This document shows, one piece after another, positions 51,096 through 60,095 of a DNA stretch of 64,000 nt. The position numbers and the translations under genes are program-made. Position 1 is the first letter of the stretch; every line of letters begins with the position of its first letter. The stretch spans positions 75,638-139,637 of the forward strand of contig MKWG01000013.1 in the NCBI GenBank assembly GCA_001899685.1. Direction: 5' to 3'. The stretch is from Sphingobacteriales bacterium 44-15. Lineage in GTDB: Bacteria > Bacteroidota > Bacteroidia > Chitinophagales > Chitinophagaceae. The notes beneath the pieces are model-generated. The model ran no database searches. It was not told where the DNA came from and saw nothing but the letters and a program-made list of their open reading frames with translations.

Positions 51096-52343
51096 TTACG
51101 GTTTGTAGTTATGAACAATATTTTCTCCCCTGCTGAAAACGAAAACATCCAGTGTTTCCCTGCGCTCAACAACCTGTAATCCTTTCCCAAAAAGAAAGCG
51201 TTCAATTTCCTGCAGACTCATATCGTAAAAATCTGCAGGTAGCCTGATGAAGATCCCTTCAAGCGTTTTGTCCATGGTGAAAGGCAATTCCGAAAGATCG
51301 TTGAGCCGGCGAAGGACGACATTGAAAGATGTTCCATCAGGCGGGGACTGATATTCTTTGTTTCCTGCAGCCATGATGTGCTTTACCGGTATAAGACGGC
51401 TTTGCTGCTGTACGGTAATACCGAAATAATCTTCCAGGTCAATGCGCATCCGCCGTTTTGCGGATGGCAGGCCATTTACACCCATTACCTCGTAGCAATA
51501 CGCTTTATTGTACTTATCTGTTTCTGCATCAGTTATAGTGAAAAGATCCTGGACATTACTATCAAATACCAGACGGTTCACCGGAACCTCTGCAAGATCA
51601 AAAGCTTCTGTGAAAAGCGTTAATGCAGGATAATTTATGATGCAATAGCGGAGCTTTCCGGGTGCATAGTCCTGCAGTACCATCCAATATCCGGCTCCTT
51701 CTATGTAAGGAGTGATAGTTGATCTTCTGCCAATCAAGCTATCAGGGTTCAGCGTTCCGGCTGTAAACAGCGGCTTCCAGGGATTAAAATCCAGGTTGTC
51801 ATTTTTGAGATGAAAGGATATATCGCCCTTTAAGGCTTTGCGGATGTTGGCTGCCGTTACTTCATCTTTTGAGGTGGTAGCGATGATCCTGCCTTCCTGG
51901 TTTATCCATACATAATGCGGTACAAAGCGAAATGGAAAATATTTCTGGAAAACAGCCTGCTGAATAGCTACCGGAACGTTTTGGGGCATGCTGATACGGG
52001 GATGCAATTTTTCAAAAGCTTTTTTTACCCGGACAGTATCATCTCTTACAAAAGGATTGATCAATAACGTTTGCAAGCTGCCGGCAAACTCTTTTTGCAA
52101 AGTCTCTATTTTGGGAAATACTTCCAGGCATGCACTGCACCATGTAGCCCAGAAGTCCAGTATCACCAGCTTGCCTTTCAGATCGGATAACCGGATCTCA
52201 GAAACGGGGGAGTTAAGCACATTGGTAAGCACCAGGCCGGCGGGAAGGGTATCCCCGATGCTGAGAGGCTTTATATTATTATTGGTTTGGGCATGGGCTA
52301 TGGAAAGGCATAGCAAAGCCAATAAGCAAAAGATCCATTTCAT
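51096..52343 (-). CDS. TlpA family thioredoxin-fold protein
   Basis: LVILDFWATWCSACLEVFPKIETLQKEFAG. Confidence 0.88.
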   Translation of the reverse strand: MKWIFCLLALLCLSIAHAQTNNNIKPLSIGDTLPAGLVLTNVLNSPVSEIRLSDLKGKLVILDFWATWCSACLEVFPKIETLQKEFAGSLQTLLINPFVRDDTVRVKKAFEKLHPRISMPQNVPVAIQQAVFQKYFPFRFVPHYVWINQEGRIIATTSKDEVTAANIRKALKGDISFHLKNDNLDFNPWKPLFTAGTLNPDSLIGRRSTITPYIEGAGYWMVLQDYAPGKLRYCIINYPALTLFTEAFDLAEVPVNRLVFDSNVQDLFTITDAETDKYNKAYCYEVMGVNGLPSAKRRMRIDLEDYFGITVQQQSRLIPVKHIMAAGNKEYQSPPDGTSFNVVLRRLNDLSELPFTMDKTLEGIFIRLPADFYDMSLQEIERFLFGKGLQVVERRETLDVFVFSRGENIVHNYKP

Positions 52344-52797
52344 TTTGCAGTGGATTGAGCGTACATAAAACAGCCGCTGTTAATCCGCAGGCGGGATATA
52401 CAGCAGACCAACTATTATATGGAGAAGAGTGGCAAAGGGCAGGAGCCGGTGGAAAGTATAATAAAACATGAGAAAAACTGCATAAAAACCAAGCCACCGC
52501 TCCCTATCCCCTTGCCTGGTGATTACACCGGGTTTTTCGGCTTGCAGGCGAAGAGAATACGAGAGGAGTGGAAAAAAGGTAATAAATGAGCATACCCGTG
52601 CTGAATGCCATGGCGGGCATTAAAGACACGTGCAGTTTTGGTAACACAGTTTTCCATCCTTGTGAGTGTTGGATGAGCCAGGCTGGTTCCCTGAATTCTT
52701 AATAAGCCGGAAATGGGATATTCCACCAAATTAAGAAGCGTGGGACTCAACTTACCGCTTTGAGGCCCTCGGAGAGCCAACCACAAATAAGCAAGTA

Positions 52798-52816
52798 CCC
52801 ACGCCTAGGACGTGGG
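52798..52816. repeat. Hairpin CCCACG-CCTAGGA-CGTGGG
   Basis: Perfect 6-bp stem, 7-nt loop; resembles IS200/IS605-type end hairpins but no transposase seen. Confidence 0.45.
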
Positions 52817-53003
52817 CATTACACTTATCATCCCGTGGTTGTTTGAAATTTCCGAGGTTTCAAAGCGAGACTCAAAGCGAATGCTTCAGTAATATTTTAT
52901 GAAGACTTCGCAAAAACAATTTTCATTAAGCAATGATAATAAAAATAATTCATATTACGGTATACCGTAATGAAAAAATATTTTTTTTCTTGTTGCTTAC
53001 AAC

Positions 53004-53357
53004 ATGGGAAAAAATGACGGGAATGATTTTGCCAAATTTAAAGTAGCATACGCGCTGAATAAACTTCTGCAAAAAAATAAGAAGATTTATGAGCGTAACA
53101 GGAAGCAGGGAATTGAAGACCTGCTTTTAGATCACAGCTTTGACAGGATAGCTTCGAGGACCGGACTGCGAATAGCAACCATTTCTGAAGTTTTTAATGG
53201 AAAAGCGGACCCGAAATTTTCTACGATCAGTTTAATACTCCAATCTCTCAGGGTTAATTATTCCGGATTTGGCAGGCTATTGGATAATGTGACTGATGCC
53301 GAAGCCAAAGCATATATGGATGCTAAATTACCTTCAAAGAAAATAAGGACCAGGTAA
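53004..53357 (+). CDS. HTH (XRE-like) DNA-binding protein
   Basis: FDRIASRTGLRIATISEVFNGKADPKFSTISLILQSL. Confidence 0.75.
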   Translation: MGKNDGNDFAKFKVAYALNKLLQKNKKIYERNRKQGIEDLLLDHSFDRIASRTGLRIATISEVFNGKADPKFSTISLILQSLRVNYSGFGRLLDNVTDAEAKAYMDAKLPSKKIRTR

Positions 53358-53506
53358 GCTATTCCCGCCGCGTTCAGCTATACTACCCTGTTTTCAATAT
53401 TATAATTTAAAAAAGCAACCAAAAGCTTGTTCCGGGCGACTGTAAGATTCTATGGGATATTAGCTCTTTTCAATGGGGAGACACCGTCTCCTGAGAACAT
53501 AGCTGA

Positions 53507-53528
53507 CACGAAGTCCGGAGACTTCGTG
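53507..53528. repeat. 9-bp perfect hairpin
   Basis: CACGAAGTC-CGGA-GACTTCGTG; neighbour hairpin GGAGAC-ACC-GTCTCC at 53477-53491. Confidence 0.75.
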
Positions 53529-53718
53529 CAGCAGGTTATAAAGAGCCGGGGCACTTTGATCAGCCAAATCTTATCCTGTCCGTAAGGCAAAACCGTATTT
53601 AATTTTATTGTTCAGCTATAGTTTTCACAGCTATTTATTTCCCGGGAATTTTATAGCCCATCCTGATAGCGAATGTGTGGAAATGATTCCCGTTTGAAAA
53701 ATAATTTCTTGTAATTTT

Positions 53719-53790
53719 CTACTGGTATGTGTCTTCACATATCAGCATAAAAGAGTGAGTATTTCGGTATGTGAAGACACATACCGATAG
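53719..53790. repeat. CTACTGG MITE-like element, copy 1 (72 bp)
   Basis: CTACTGGTATGTGTCTTCACATATCAGC...CGGTATGTGAAGACACATACCGATAG. Confidence 0.75.
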
Positions 53791-53841
53791 GAAATAGTGA
53801 AAAGTATCTGTGACTCCAAGTGCCTGTAAAACAAAAATACA

Positions 53842-55410
53842 CTATTCATTCAGTCTCGTGATCCTTATAACGAGATCGCCGCGGAATCCGGGCACACCAT
53901 ACTGCAGGTTTTTAGCGCCGCTGATTGTAATGGCGGGTGAGTACAACCCCGTTTCGGGGGCGTAACAACGAAGCTGATACAGGCCCGCAGGCAGATCGAA
54001 GCCGATATTGCCATGAATGGGCTGGCCGGCATTGTTGTCTGTGAGCTCCCGTTCGTCTGCAAGGTAGATATTGTAATCTTTGCCGGCTACTGCAAAAACA
54101 GCTTCGAGTGTATGGGCGGGCTTTTCCCTGAGCCAGCCGGCGAGGGGTCTGGCTTTCACAATATCTACCGTATGCATATAAGCCGACAAATGCTTAAACC
54201 AGGTACGCAGGTATTTTTGTGAGCTGTCGGTACCCGTTTCGGCATAGTTGGTAATGCTAAAATCTATGATGTCGTAATGCGCGCCGGACAACAGGGTTAC
54301 CCATGCCCGCTTCCGGTCGATGGTCCATGCTTCGTAATCCTTATAGGCGCTGGCTACATTGTCTTCATCAAAATTCAATGGTTTGGCTTCATGGTAGGTG
54401 TCGAGGCAATAGTCGCGGATGGCCCTTAACCTTAATTGCTTAGACATAAAGTCGCCCATGTGGTAGGTCCTGCCACGGTAAGCAGCATTTGGCAACGGAT
54501 GTATGTTGACAATATCGAATGGCATTCCTGCAAAAGAGCTGTCGCAAGGCTGCTGAGCGGGAGCATCGTTATAGGCTTCCTGGCCGGCTATGAGGTGCTT
54601 ATAGGGCATGTCTTTTTCAGCATCGCGGATAATAGCGGCGAGTTGCATCTGCCACTGGTTCACTTCGGGCGGCTGCGCATTACTGCTATTGTTCTGGAGA
54701 TTGCCGCCAGGCTCATTACAAATTTCATAGAACACATTATCGTACCGTTTGGTGAACTCCACAATTTTGCGCACATATCTTTTCTGTATGTCAAATAGTT
54801 TGGGATGGCGTGCAGTGATAAAATCAGGCCATTCTATTTTTTCTGTTCCGCTGATATTATTGGCTGCATGCAGGGGATTGAGCTCCCACACCAGCGGCTC
54901 ATACATGTTGCTGAGCAGGGTCAGTTCAACCACAATGCCATAGTGCGCAGCGAGGTCGAGAAATTGTTGCAGCCTGGAAAAGAACTCGGGGTTCCATTGA
55001 TTGAGGTCGTACTTTAATTCGCCATCAAGCGCTTTGCCGGGGCCGGTGCGCAGAAAGGGGGAGATATAATCGGGCGATTCGGGCTTGCAGGTGGAGTAGG
55101 GGTTCTGGGCGCTTTGTAATTCTCGGAAAAGGAGGAACAACCGGGTGTAGGCGATGCCTTTGCCGGCTGCATCGGCGAGGTAGCGTTCAAAGCGGAATGG
55201 CCTGTTCATTACGGAGCCGTAGTGTTCGGTTGCGGTTAAAAATACCATGGGTTTACCACGGAAGAGAAAACATTTCGGGTTGTCGGGATGCACACTCACG
55301 GGGATGACTATACTGTCTTTATGGATTGATGGCTGCGCCGGCACCAATGCGGGTGCAAAAAGCAGGATGATATAGAGAAAGCAGCTTTTAGCTGATGGGG
55401 CTATTGGCAT
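53842..55410 (-). CDS. Secreted cellulase-like (beta/alpha)8 glycoside hydrolase
   Basis: Signal peptide; FLTATEHYGSVMNRPFRFERYL, YDNVFYEICNEPGGN (catalytic NEP motif), LNFDEDNVASAY. Confidence 0.75.
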   Translation of the reverse strand: MPIAPSAKSCFLYIILLFAPALVPAQPSIHKDSIVIPVSVHPDNPKCFLFRGKPMVFLTATEHYGSVMNRPFRFERYLADAAGKGIAYTRLFLLFRELQSAQNPYSTCKPESPDYISPFLRTGPGKALDGELKYDLNQWNPEFFSRLQQFLDLAAHYGIVVELTLLSNMYEPLVWELNPLHAANNISGTEKIEWPDFITARHPKLFDIQKRYVRKIVEFTKRYDNVFYEICNEPGGNLQNNSSNAQPPEVNQWQMQLAAIIRDAEKDMPYKHLIAGQEAYNDAPAQQPCDSSFAGMPFDIVNIHPLPNAAYRGRTYHMGDFMSKQLRLRAIRDYCLDTYHEAKPLNFDEDNVASAYKDYEAWTIDRKRAWVTLLSGAHYDIIDFSITNYAETGTDSSQKYLRTWFKHLSAYMHTVDIVKARPLAGWLREKPAHTLEAVFAVAGKDYNIYLADERELTDNNAGQPIHGNIGFDLPAGLYQLRCYAPETGLYSPAITISGAKNLQYGVPGFRGDLVIRITRLNE

Positions 55411-55620
55411 GGAAGCTTTTATGGGTTTGGTTGAGAGTATTGTTGAGCTAAAGATACATTGCTTGGCTGTGCAGGTATTCGTCTTTTGTCACTTTTTTAC
55501 AGGAAAAAAGTAATTACCTGCCTGCCGGCAGGAAAAGACCCCACCCGATTTGAACGTCGTTCAGGCAGGCGCCGGGAAGGTATTACCCTCCCCATGTTTT
55601 ACCCAGTAAGGAATAATGCT

Positions 55621-56322
55621 TTATCTATTTTGATACATTATTAACCTTGCTAATTCTTCATCTTCTATTTCAGTTATTGAAATGCCGCCAATGCCAATTG
55701 CAATTCCTCCACCGATTGAATTTCCGCTGGTTTGTTTTGATACCTGATAATATCTTGATCTTCCATTAAGCTTAATTTCATGATTTTTCCCGTTAAGTGA
55801 GATGGTAACCGTCTCATTGCAATCATGGAATTTTTTTTCGATAACATCTTTTTTGGATAGGTTATTGTAAGTCGTTTCATTAATTTTTACATTAATTGTA
55901 AAAGCTGATCCCATAGGACTTTCTAAACTATTCCGGGCTATAAATACGCTGCAATTATTGTTGCTTTCCGAAACCTGGTTAAATTGCTCAACATAATACA
56001 GGCTTCCGTCAGCATAAAATCCATTTCCTTTCTTTCCCCAACCAATTGTTTTAATTGTAATGAGATTCGCCCCTTTTTTCCTGGCAAATTCTATCATTTT
56101 CTTCTTCATGCTTTCCCAATCATTTTTCCAATCTTCCCTTAGCACAAAATCTCCGATTACCTGCCCATTATGAGAAATGCTTTCGTTTACACCAATGATC
56201 TTTACGTTTTCTATCGCTGTATCCGGTTTAAAGTTAGTTACCCCATTTTTTAGTTTAATTGAACTGCAGGAAAACAGGAAAATCGTTATGATATACAAAA
56301 AAGGAAAGGGCTGCTTTGTCAT
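55621..56322 (-). CDS. Hypothetical lipoprotein
   Basis: Lipobox FLFSCSSIK; GANLITIKTIGWGKKGNGFYADGSLYYVE. Confidence 0.65.
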   Translation of the reverse strand: MTKQPFPFLYIITIFLFSCSSIKLKNGVTNFKPDTAIENVKIIGVNESISHNGQVIGDFVLREDWKNDWESMKKKMIEFARKKGANLITIKTIGWGKKGNGFYADGSLYYVEQFNQVSESNNNCSVFIARNSLESPMGSAFTINVKINETTYNNLSKKDVIEKKFHDCNETVTISLNGKNHEIKLNGRSRYYQVSKQTSGNSIGGGIAIGIGGISITEIEDEELARLIMYQNR

Positions 56323-56453
56323 GGAATGTATCGTTCGTTTATATTGAGTGAAGTTCGTATTTATGCTATAATGTGATGCGGATAAATTAAAGATTGAAGG
56401 ATTAAAAAAGCACCTTTAAGATAAGGTGTTTTTTGATAAGCTAAATATTTTTT

Positions 56454-56483
56454 CTACTGGTATGTGAAGACACATACCGATAG
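56454..56483. repeat. CTACTGG element, 30-bp internally deleted copy
   Basis: CTACTGGTATGTGAAGACACATACCGATAG; equals copy 1 minus 42 nt between its two GGTATGTG boxes. Confidence 0.75.
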
Positions 56484-56646
56484 GAAAGATTATAACAATC
56501 TATTTCCCTGCCAACATTTCTGCCTTCGTTTTGAACTGTTCGGGTTTCCCGGGCAGTTGATCCTCTTTCTAATGCTTTATTTTCGAATAAGCGAAGTCAT
56601 ACAGCATTTATTTGAAGGATAATTTCCTGTATTCGATATAGCAGGG

Positions 56647-57663
56647 TTATTCATTAAGCGTTTCTTCTATCGCTGCCCGTAGTTCCTCTTTGTTGGGCAG
56701 GTACAGTTGATATTTGCTTACAAATAATTGCGAAGAAACATTGTGCATAGCATATTGTATCAGCAGGTCATCTTTCTCTCTTGCCAGCACAATACCGATA
56801 GGCGGGTTATCTCCCTCCGTTTTTTCTTCGTTCTCAAAATACCCGAGATACATATTCATTTGTCCCACATCTTCGTATCCGGCTTCACTTTTCTTGAGGT
56901 CTATTAAAATAAAGCACTTGAGGATCCTGTGGTAAAAAACCAGGTCAACATAATGATGCCTGTTGCCCAGCGTAACCCGGTATTGTCTGCCAATAAAAGC
57001 AAAACCCTTGCCCAGCTCAAGCAAAAAATGCTGAAGATGCTCAATGATCCGGCCCTCCAGCTCGGTTTCGCTATAATGGTACAGCTCCGGTATTTTCAGG
57101 AAATCCAGTATATAAGGGTCGCGGATAACATCTTCGGGCCTGGAAACAGACTGCCCCTGCTTTGCCAGGTGTAAAATGCCTTCTTTATCTTTAGAAGCAG
57201 CCAGGCGGAGGAATAGAGATGCTTTTTTCTGTCGTTTTAGTTCCGGGATAGACCATTTTTCAAGAATGGACTGCTTTTCATAAAAGCTACGTTCAAGCTT
57301 ATCTTCAATTTTTAATAATTCCACGTAATGCGACCAGCTCAATAAGTGAGAAGCCTTCTCACTTATTGGATACTCCAGGTAAAAAAGCCTCATATAGATG
57401 AGGTTGCTCCTGCTAAATCCTTTACCGTGAAGCCGGCTTAGGTCTGTAGCAAGATTATTAATCAAAGACTTACCATATACTGCACGTTCCAGACCACCCT
57501 GTTCAAATTCAACAATATAGCGGCCTATCTCCCAGTAAGTAGTTACCAACTGTATGTTTACGGTCTGGATGGCTTGTTGCCTTCCCTGGTTGTAAGTGGC
57601 AGAGATCTGGCTGACAAGCTCGTTATAATCCTTTTGGTTGGTCAGGTTGTTCATAAGCAGCAA
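56647..57663 (-). CDS. YhcG/DUF1016 family PD-(D/E)XK nuclease domain protein
   Basis: N-terminal TTYWEIGRYIVEFEQGG...; C-terminal HHYVDLVFYHRILKCFILIDLK nuclease core. Confidence 0.92.
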   Translation of the reverse strand: MLLMNNLTNQKDYNELVSQISATYNQGRQQAIQTVNIQLVTTYWEIGRYIVEFEQGGLERAVYGKSLINNLATDLSRLHGKGFSRSNLIYMRLFYLEYPISEKASHLLSWSHYVELLKIEDKLERSFYEKQSILEKWSIPELKRQKKASLFLRLAASKDKEGILHLAKQGQSVSRPEDVIRDPYILDFLKIPELYHYSETELEGRIIEHLQHFLLELGKGFAFIGRQYRVTLGNRHHYVDLVFYHRILKCFILIDLKKSEAGYEDVGQMNMYLGYFENEEKTEGDNPPIGIVLAREKDDLLIQYAMHNVSSQLFVSKYQLYLPNKEELRAAIEETLNE

Positions 57664-57798
57664 AATTTTTTATAAGCGAAATGTTGATCAAACGTACATG
57701 AAATTTTTCATTCATAAAACCTGTCCGTTCCGGCAGGCGGGGATACAAAGGATGAATGAATCCCGAATGATTTCGGGATATGGGAGTTCCTCTTTTTT

Positions 57799-57872
57799 CT
57801 ACTGGTATGTGTCTTCACATACCAGCATAAATATCAAAGTTTATTTGACGTATCAAAACGTAATGCCAGTAG
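57799..57872. repeat. CTACTGG MITE-like element, copy A (74 bp)
   Basis: TIR CTACTGG / CCAGTAG; 2 differences from copy B. Confidence 0.88.
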
Positions 57873-57933
57873 TGAATAAGGCAGGAGTATGAAGAACACA
57901 CCAGTAGGGATAGTGTAAGGGAATAGTCATTCT

Positions 57934-57967
57934 CGCTTGTACTGCAGGTACAATATTGAGCAGCGAT
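57934..57967. repeat. 34-nt exact repeat, copy 2
   Basis: Identical to 40455-40488. Confidence 0.9.
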
Positions 57968-58044
57968 CAAACATTTACACCTTATTTAAGGGATCCCTGT
58001 AACATATTTTATAAATAAACAAAAAAAAGTAATTTTGTAACGTT

Positions 58045-58404
58045 ATGAATTTGGAGTTTCTTATAACGGAATCATTTGATAACGACATAAAAAGACTTCC
58101 TGAAGCACAGCAAAACAGGATTAAGGATGAAATTAATCATGTTTCAGGTTCATTGCTAAACGGAAGGAGCTTTTTTATGGAAAAAGCTTCTATGCCATAT
58201 ATCTTTAACCTGAAAGGCGGACTTGACAGTTCCCTGTATGTTGTGAAGGTAGATGAAGATAAAAAAATGGTGGTGGCTGTAGATGATGATCCTGTTTTTG
58301 ACAAGGTGTCTTTAACCATGTACAGACTGGTAGATGGAAACGATGCAGATCAGGTTTACAAAGAAGTGGGCGAACAACTGTACAAAAGCGTCGGTGTATT
58401 GTAA
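58045..58404 (+). CDS. Hypothetical protein, possible RelE/ParE-like toxin
   Basis: Short basic/acidic ORF MNLEFLITESFDNDIKRLPEAQQNRIKDEI... followed 8 nt later by another small gene. Confidence 0.5.
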   Translation: MNLEFLITESFDNDIKRLPEAQQNRIKDEINHVSGSLLNGRSFFMEKASMPYIFNLKGGLDSSLYVVKVDEDKKMVVAVDDDPVFDKVSLTMYRLVDGNDADQVYKEVGEQLYKSVGVL

Positions 58405-58412
58405 ATTAACCT

Positions 58413-58748
58413 ATGGCTGAAATAAAAACACTGCTTGATGAATATGGTATTATTCATGAAGCCAACAAAACTCTTCCAGGTGATGATCTAAAACTAAAAT
58501 TCCTGGAGTCGCTTGCGGAGCTGGAAGATAATATTGCCCACAGAACCGGCAGTTTCCCCAAAACACGATTACATAAAGTATCAGGCATTAAACAAAAAAT
58601 TTATCGTGCAGATATTGATAAAATATCCGGTTGGCGCATTCATATATAATACACAGATGGCCAACTGCATTTGAAAGATATTATTGACGGGCAACATCAT
58701 GATGATGTAATAAAAGTGATCCGGGCAAAAAAGGATCGTTACAATTAG
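58413..58748 (+). pseudogene. Small conserved-looking protein with in-frame TAA at 58647-58649
   Basis: Reading through gives ...KISGWRIHI*YTDGQLHLKDIIDGQHHDDVIKVIRAKKDRYN* with no other stop. Confidence 0.6.
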
Positions 58749-58767
58749 CCATTTTGCTATTGATGAG

Positions 58768-58950
58768 CCGGCTTCCCTGTTTCAGGCGCTCATCGTTCAG
58801 CGCAAAGCCTTTTACCAGGTATTCTCTTAAAACAGATGTCGCCCATTTTCTGAATTGTGTGGCTTGGAGGGAATTAACGCGGTAGCCTACAGATATGATC
58901 GCGTCCAGATTATAATATTCAATTTCCCGGTTTACTTTCCTCCCACCTTT
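58768..58950 (-). pseudogene. RhuM-family protein internal fragment
   Basis: NREIEYYNLDAIISVGYRVNSLQATQFRKWATSVLREYLVKGFALNDERLKQGS; lacks both ends; 5' side abuts repeat copy B. Confidence 0.75.
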
Positions 58951-58954
58951 TTTT

Positions 58955-59029
58955 CTACTGGTATGTGTCTTCACATACCAGCATAAAATATCAAAGTTTA
59001 TTTGACGTATCAAAGCGTAATGCCAGTAG
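58955..59029. repeat. CTACTGG MITE-like element, copy B (75 bp)
   Basis: TIR CTACTGG / CCAGTAG; near-identical to copy A. Confidence 0.88.
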
Positions 59030-59030
59030 T

Positions 59031-59138
59031 GATTTGCAGGTTTTGGTTGAAAATGGCATAATTGAAAAAACCGGCACTACCGGAAAAGGAACATCCTATT
59101 TCTTAAGCGGCAATATAGGGGCGAAAGGGGCAATATAA
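59031..59138 (+). pseudogene. C-terminal fragment, AlbA/Schlafen AAA_4-type ATP-binding protein
   Basis: DLQVLVENGIIEKTGTTGKGTSYFLSGNIGAKGAI*; starts 1 nt after repeat copy B. Confidence 0.55.
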
Positions 59139-59340
59139 GGGCGAGCATTGCTAATCCCGGTATGTGCAATTTTTGCACTAACTGATTTTTTATCTAACTC
59201 ATTAGTTTCAAATATATTAGATAAGTGCCGGGTTACGCGTAAAACAGCCGCAAACAAGGTGTAAAATACACCCTTAATTGTGTAAATTTATTATAGCCTG
59301 GATGCTAAATAATAGCAGTAACTGAAATAAATGAATTACT

Positions 59341-59553
59341 ATGGAGCTTATAATTGATTTTGATAACATCAAAGATCCTTCAAAAAGAGAATGGTTAATC
59401 CGTACGCTCAAGCTGATGGGTATTGGCTTCCATACCAAAGAAGTGCCCCTAACATTGGAGGAATATAACGAGGATCTTGAAAGAGGGAATGCTGAAATTG
59501 AGAAAGGTAATTTTATAACTGCCGAAGATTTAAAAAAGGAAGCTCAGAAATAA
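59341..59553 (+). CDS. Orphan antitoxin-like protein
   Basis: PLTLEEYNEDLERGNAEIEKGNFITAEDLKKEAQK; partner remnant downstream. Confidence 0.6.
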   Translation: MELIIDFDNIKDPSKREWLIRTLKLMGIGFHTKEVPLTLEEYNEDLERGNAEIEKGNFITAEDLKKEAQK

Positions 59554-59555
59554 TG

Positions 59556-59633
59556 GAAGCTGGAGAGCATTTGAGCTTCACCGGTACAGGATATCCTATC
59601 GCGTTATGAAGAATGAAATACGCATTGTTCGCT
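59556..59633 (+). pseudogene. RelE-type toxin C-terminal fragment
   Basis: Frame reads GSWRAFELHRYRISYRVMKNEIRIVR, then fuses to duplicated segment at 59634. Confidence 0.6.
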
Positions 59634-59785
59634 TTCACCCACATGCGTTACCTCCCTTACATCCACCAGGTGCGCAGCTTTATCAAATAGATTGCATTAC
59701 ACAGCATTTTGTAAATTAAGTGAGTTATGAATCACCAGGAAAAACACCGGGAGCTGTATATCCGCATTGGTGAAATATATTTTTG
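59634..59785. repeat. Duplicated segment carrying 3' end of the 62873-type gene, copy 1
   Basis: ttcacccacatgcgttacctcccttacatccaccaggtgcgc...ggtgaaatatattttt; has 10-nt deletion relative to copy 2. Confidence 0.88.
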
Positions 59786-59795
59786 GGCGGTAGTT

Positions 59796-60095
59796 TTATT
59801 CGTCAATTCTGTTTTTTAAGTCCATTCGTTCGTGTAGAATTCTGATGATTTCAATTTCATCTTCCGCAATTTGTTGATAGAATATTATGTGTTTCCCGGT
59901 TCTTAGCCCGAGTAAGTTACTGTTTATTCCATCGTATTGTTTTCCAAGTTCTGGGTTTTCTCCAATTTGCATGCAGGCAAACTTCAATGTCAAATAATAT
60001 CTGTCAGCCTGCTTTTCAGACCATTTTTCAAAAGTATAATCCCAAATATCATTTAAGTCGTCAATGGCTTCCTGTCTTAAAATAACTTTAGCCAT
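59796..60095 (-). CDS. ParE/RelE family toxin
   Basis: MAKVILRQEAIDDLNDIWDYTFEKWSEKQADRYY...HIIFYQ...EIIRILHERMDL. Confidence 0.92.
   Translation of the reverse strand: MAKVILRQEAIDDLNDIWDYTFEKWSEKQADRYYLTLKFACMQIGENPELGKQYDGINSNLLGLRTGKHIIFYQQIAEDEIEIIRILHERMDLKNRIDE

Noticed and set aside
52523-52786. 87-aa minus-strand ORF
   Set aside because: No recognisable domain, no RBS or neighbour context; kept only as part of the unexplained spacer
56647-57663. YhcG/DUF1016 nuclease as part of a restriction-modification operon
   Set aside because: No methyltransferase or specificity gene adjacent; only the nuclease-family call is supported
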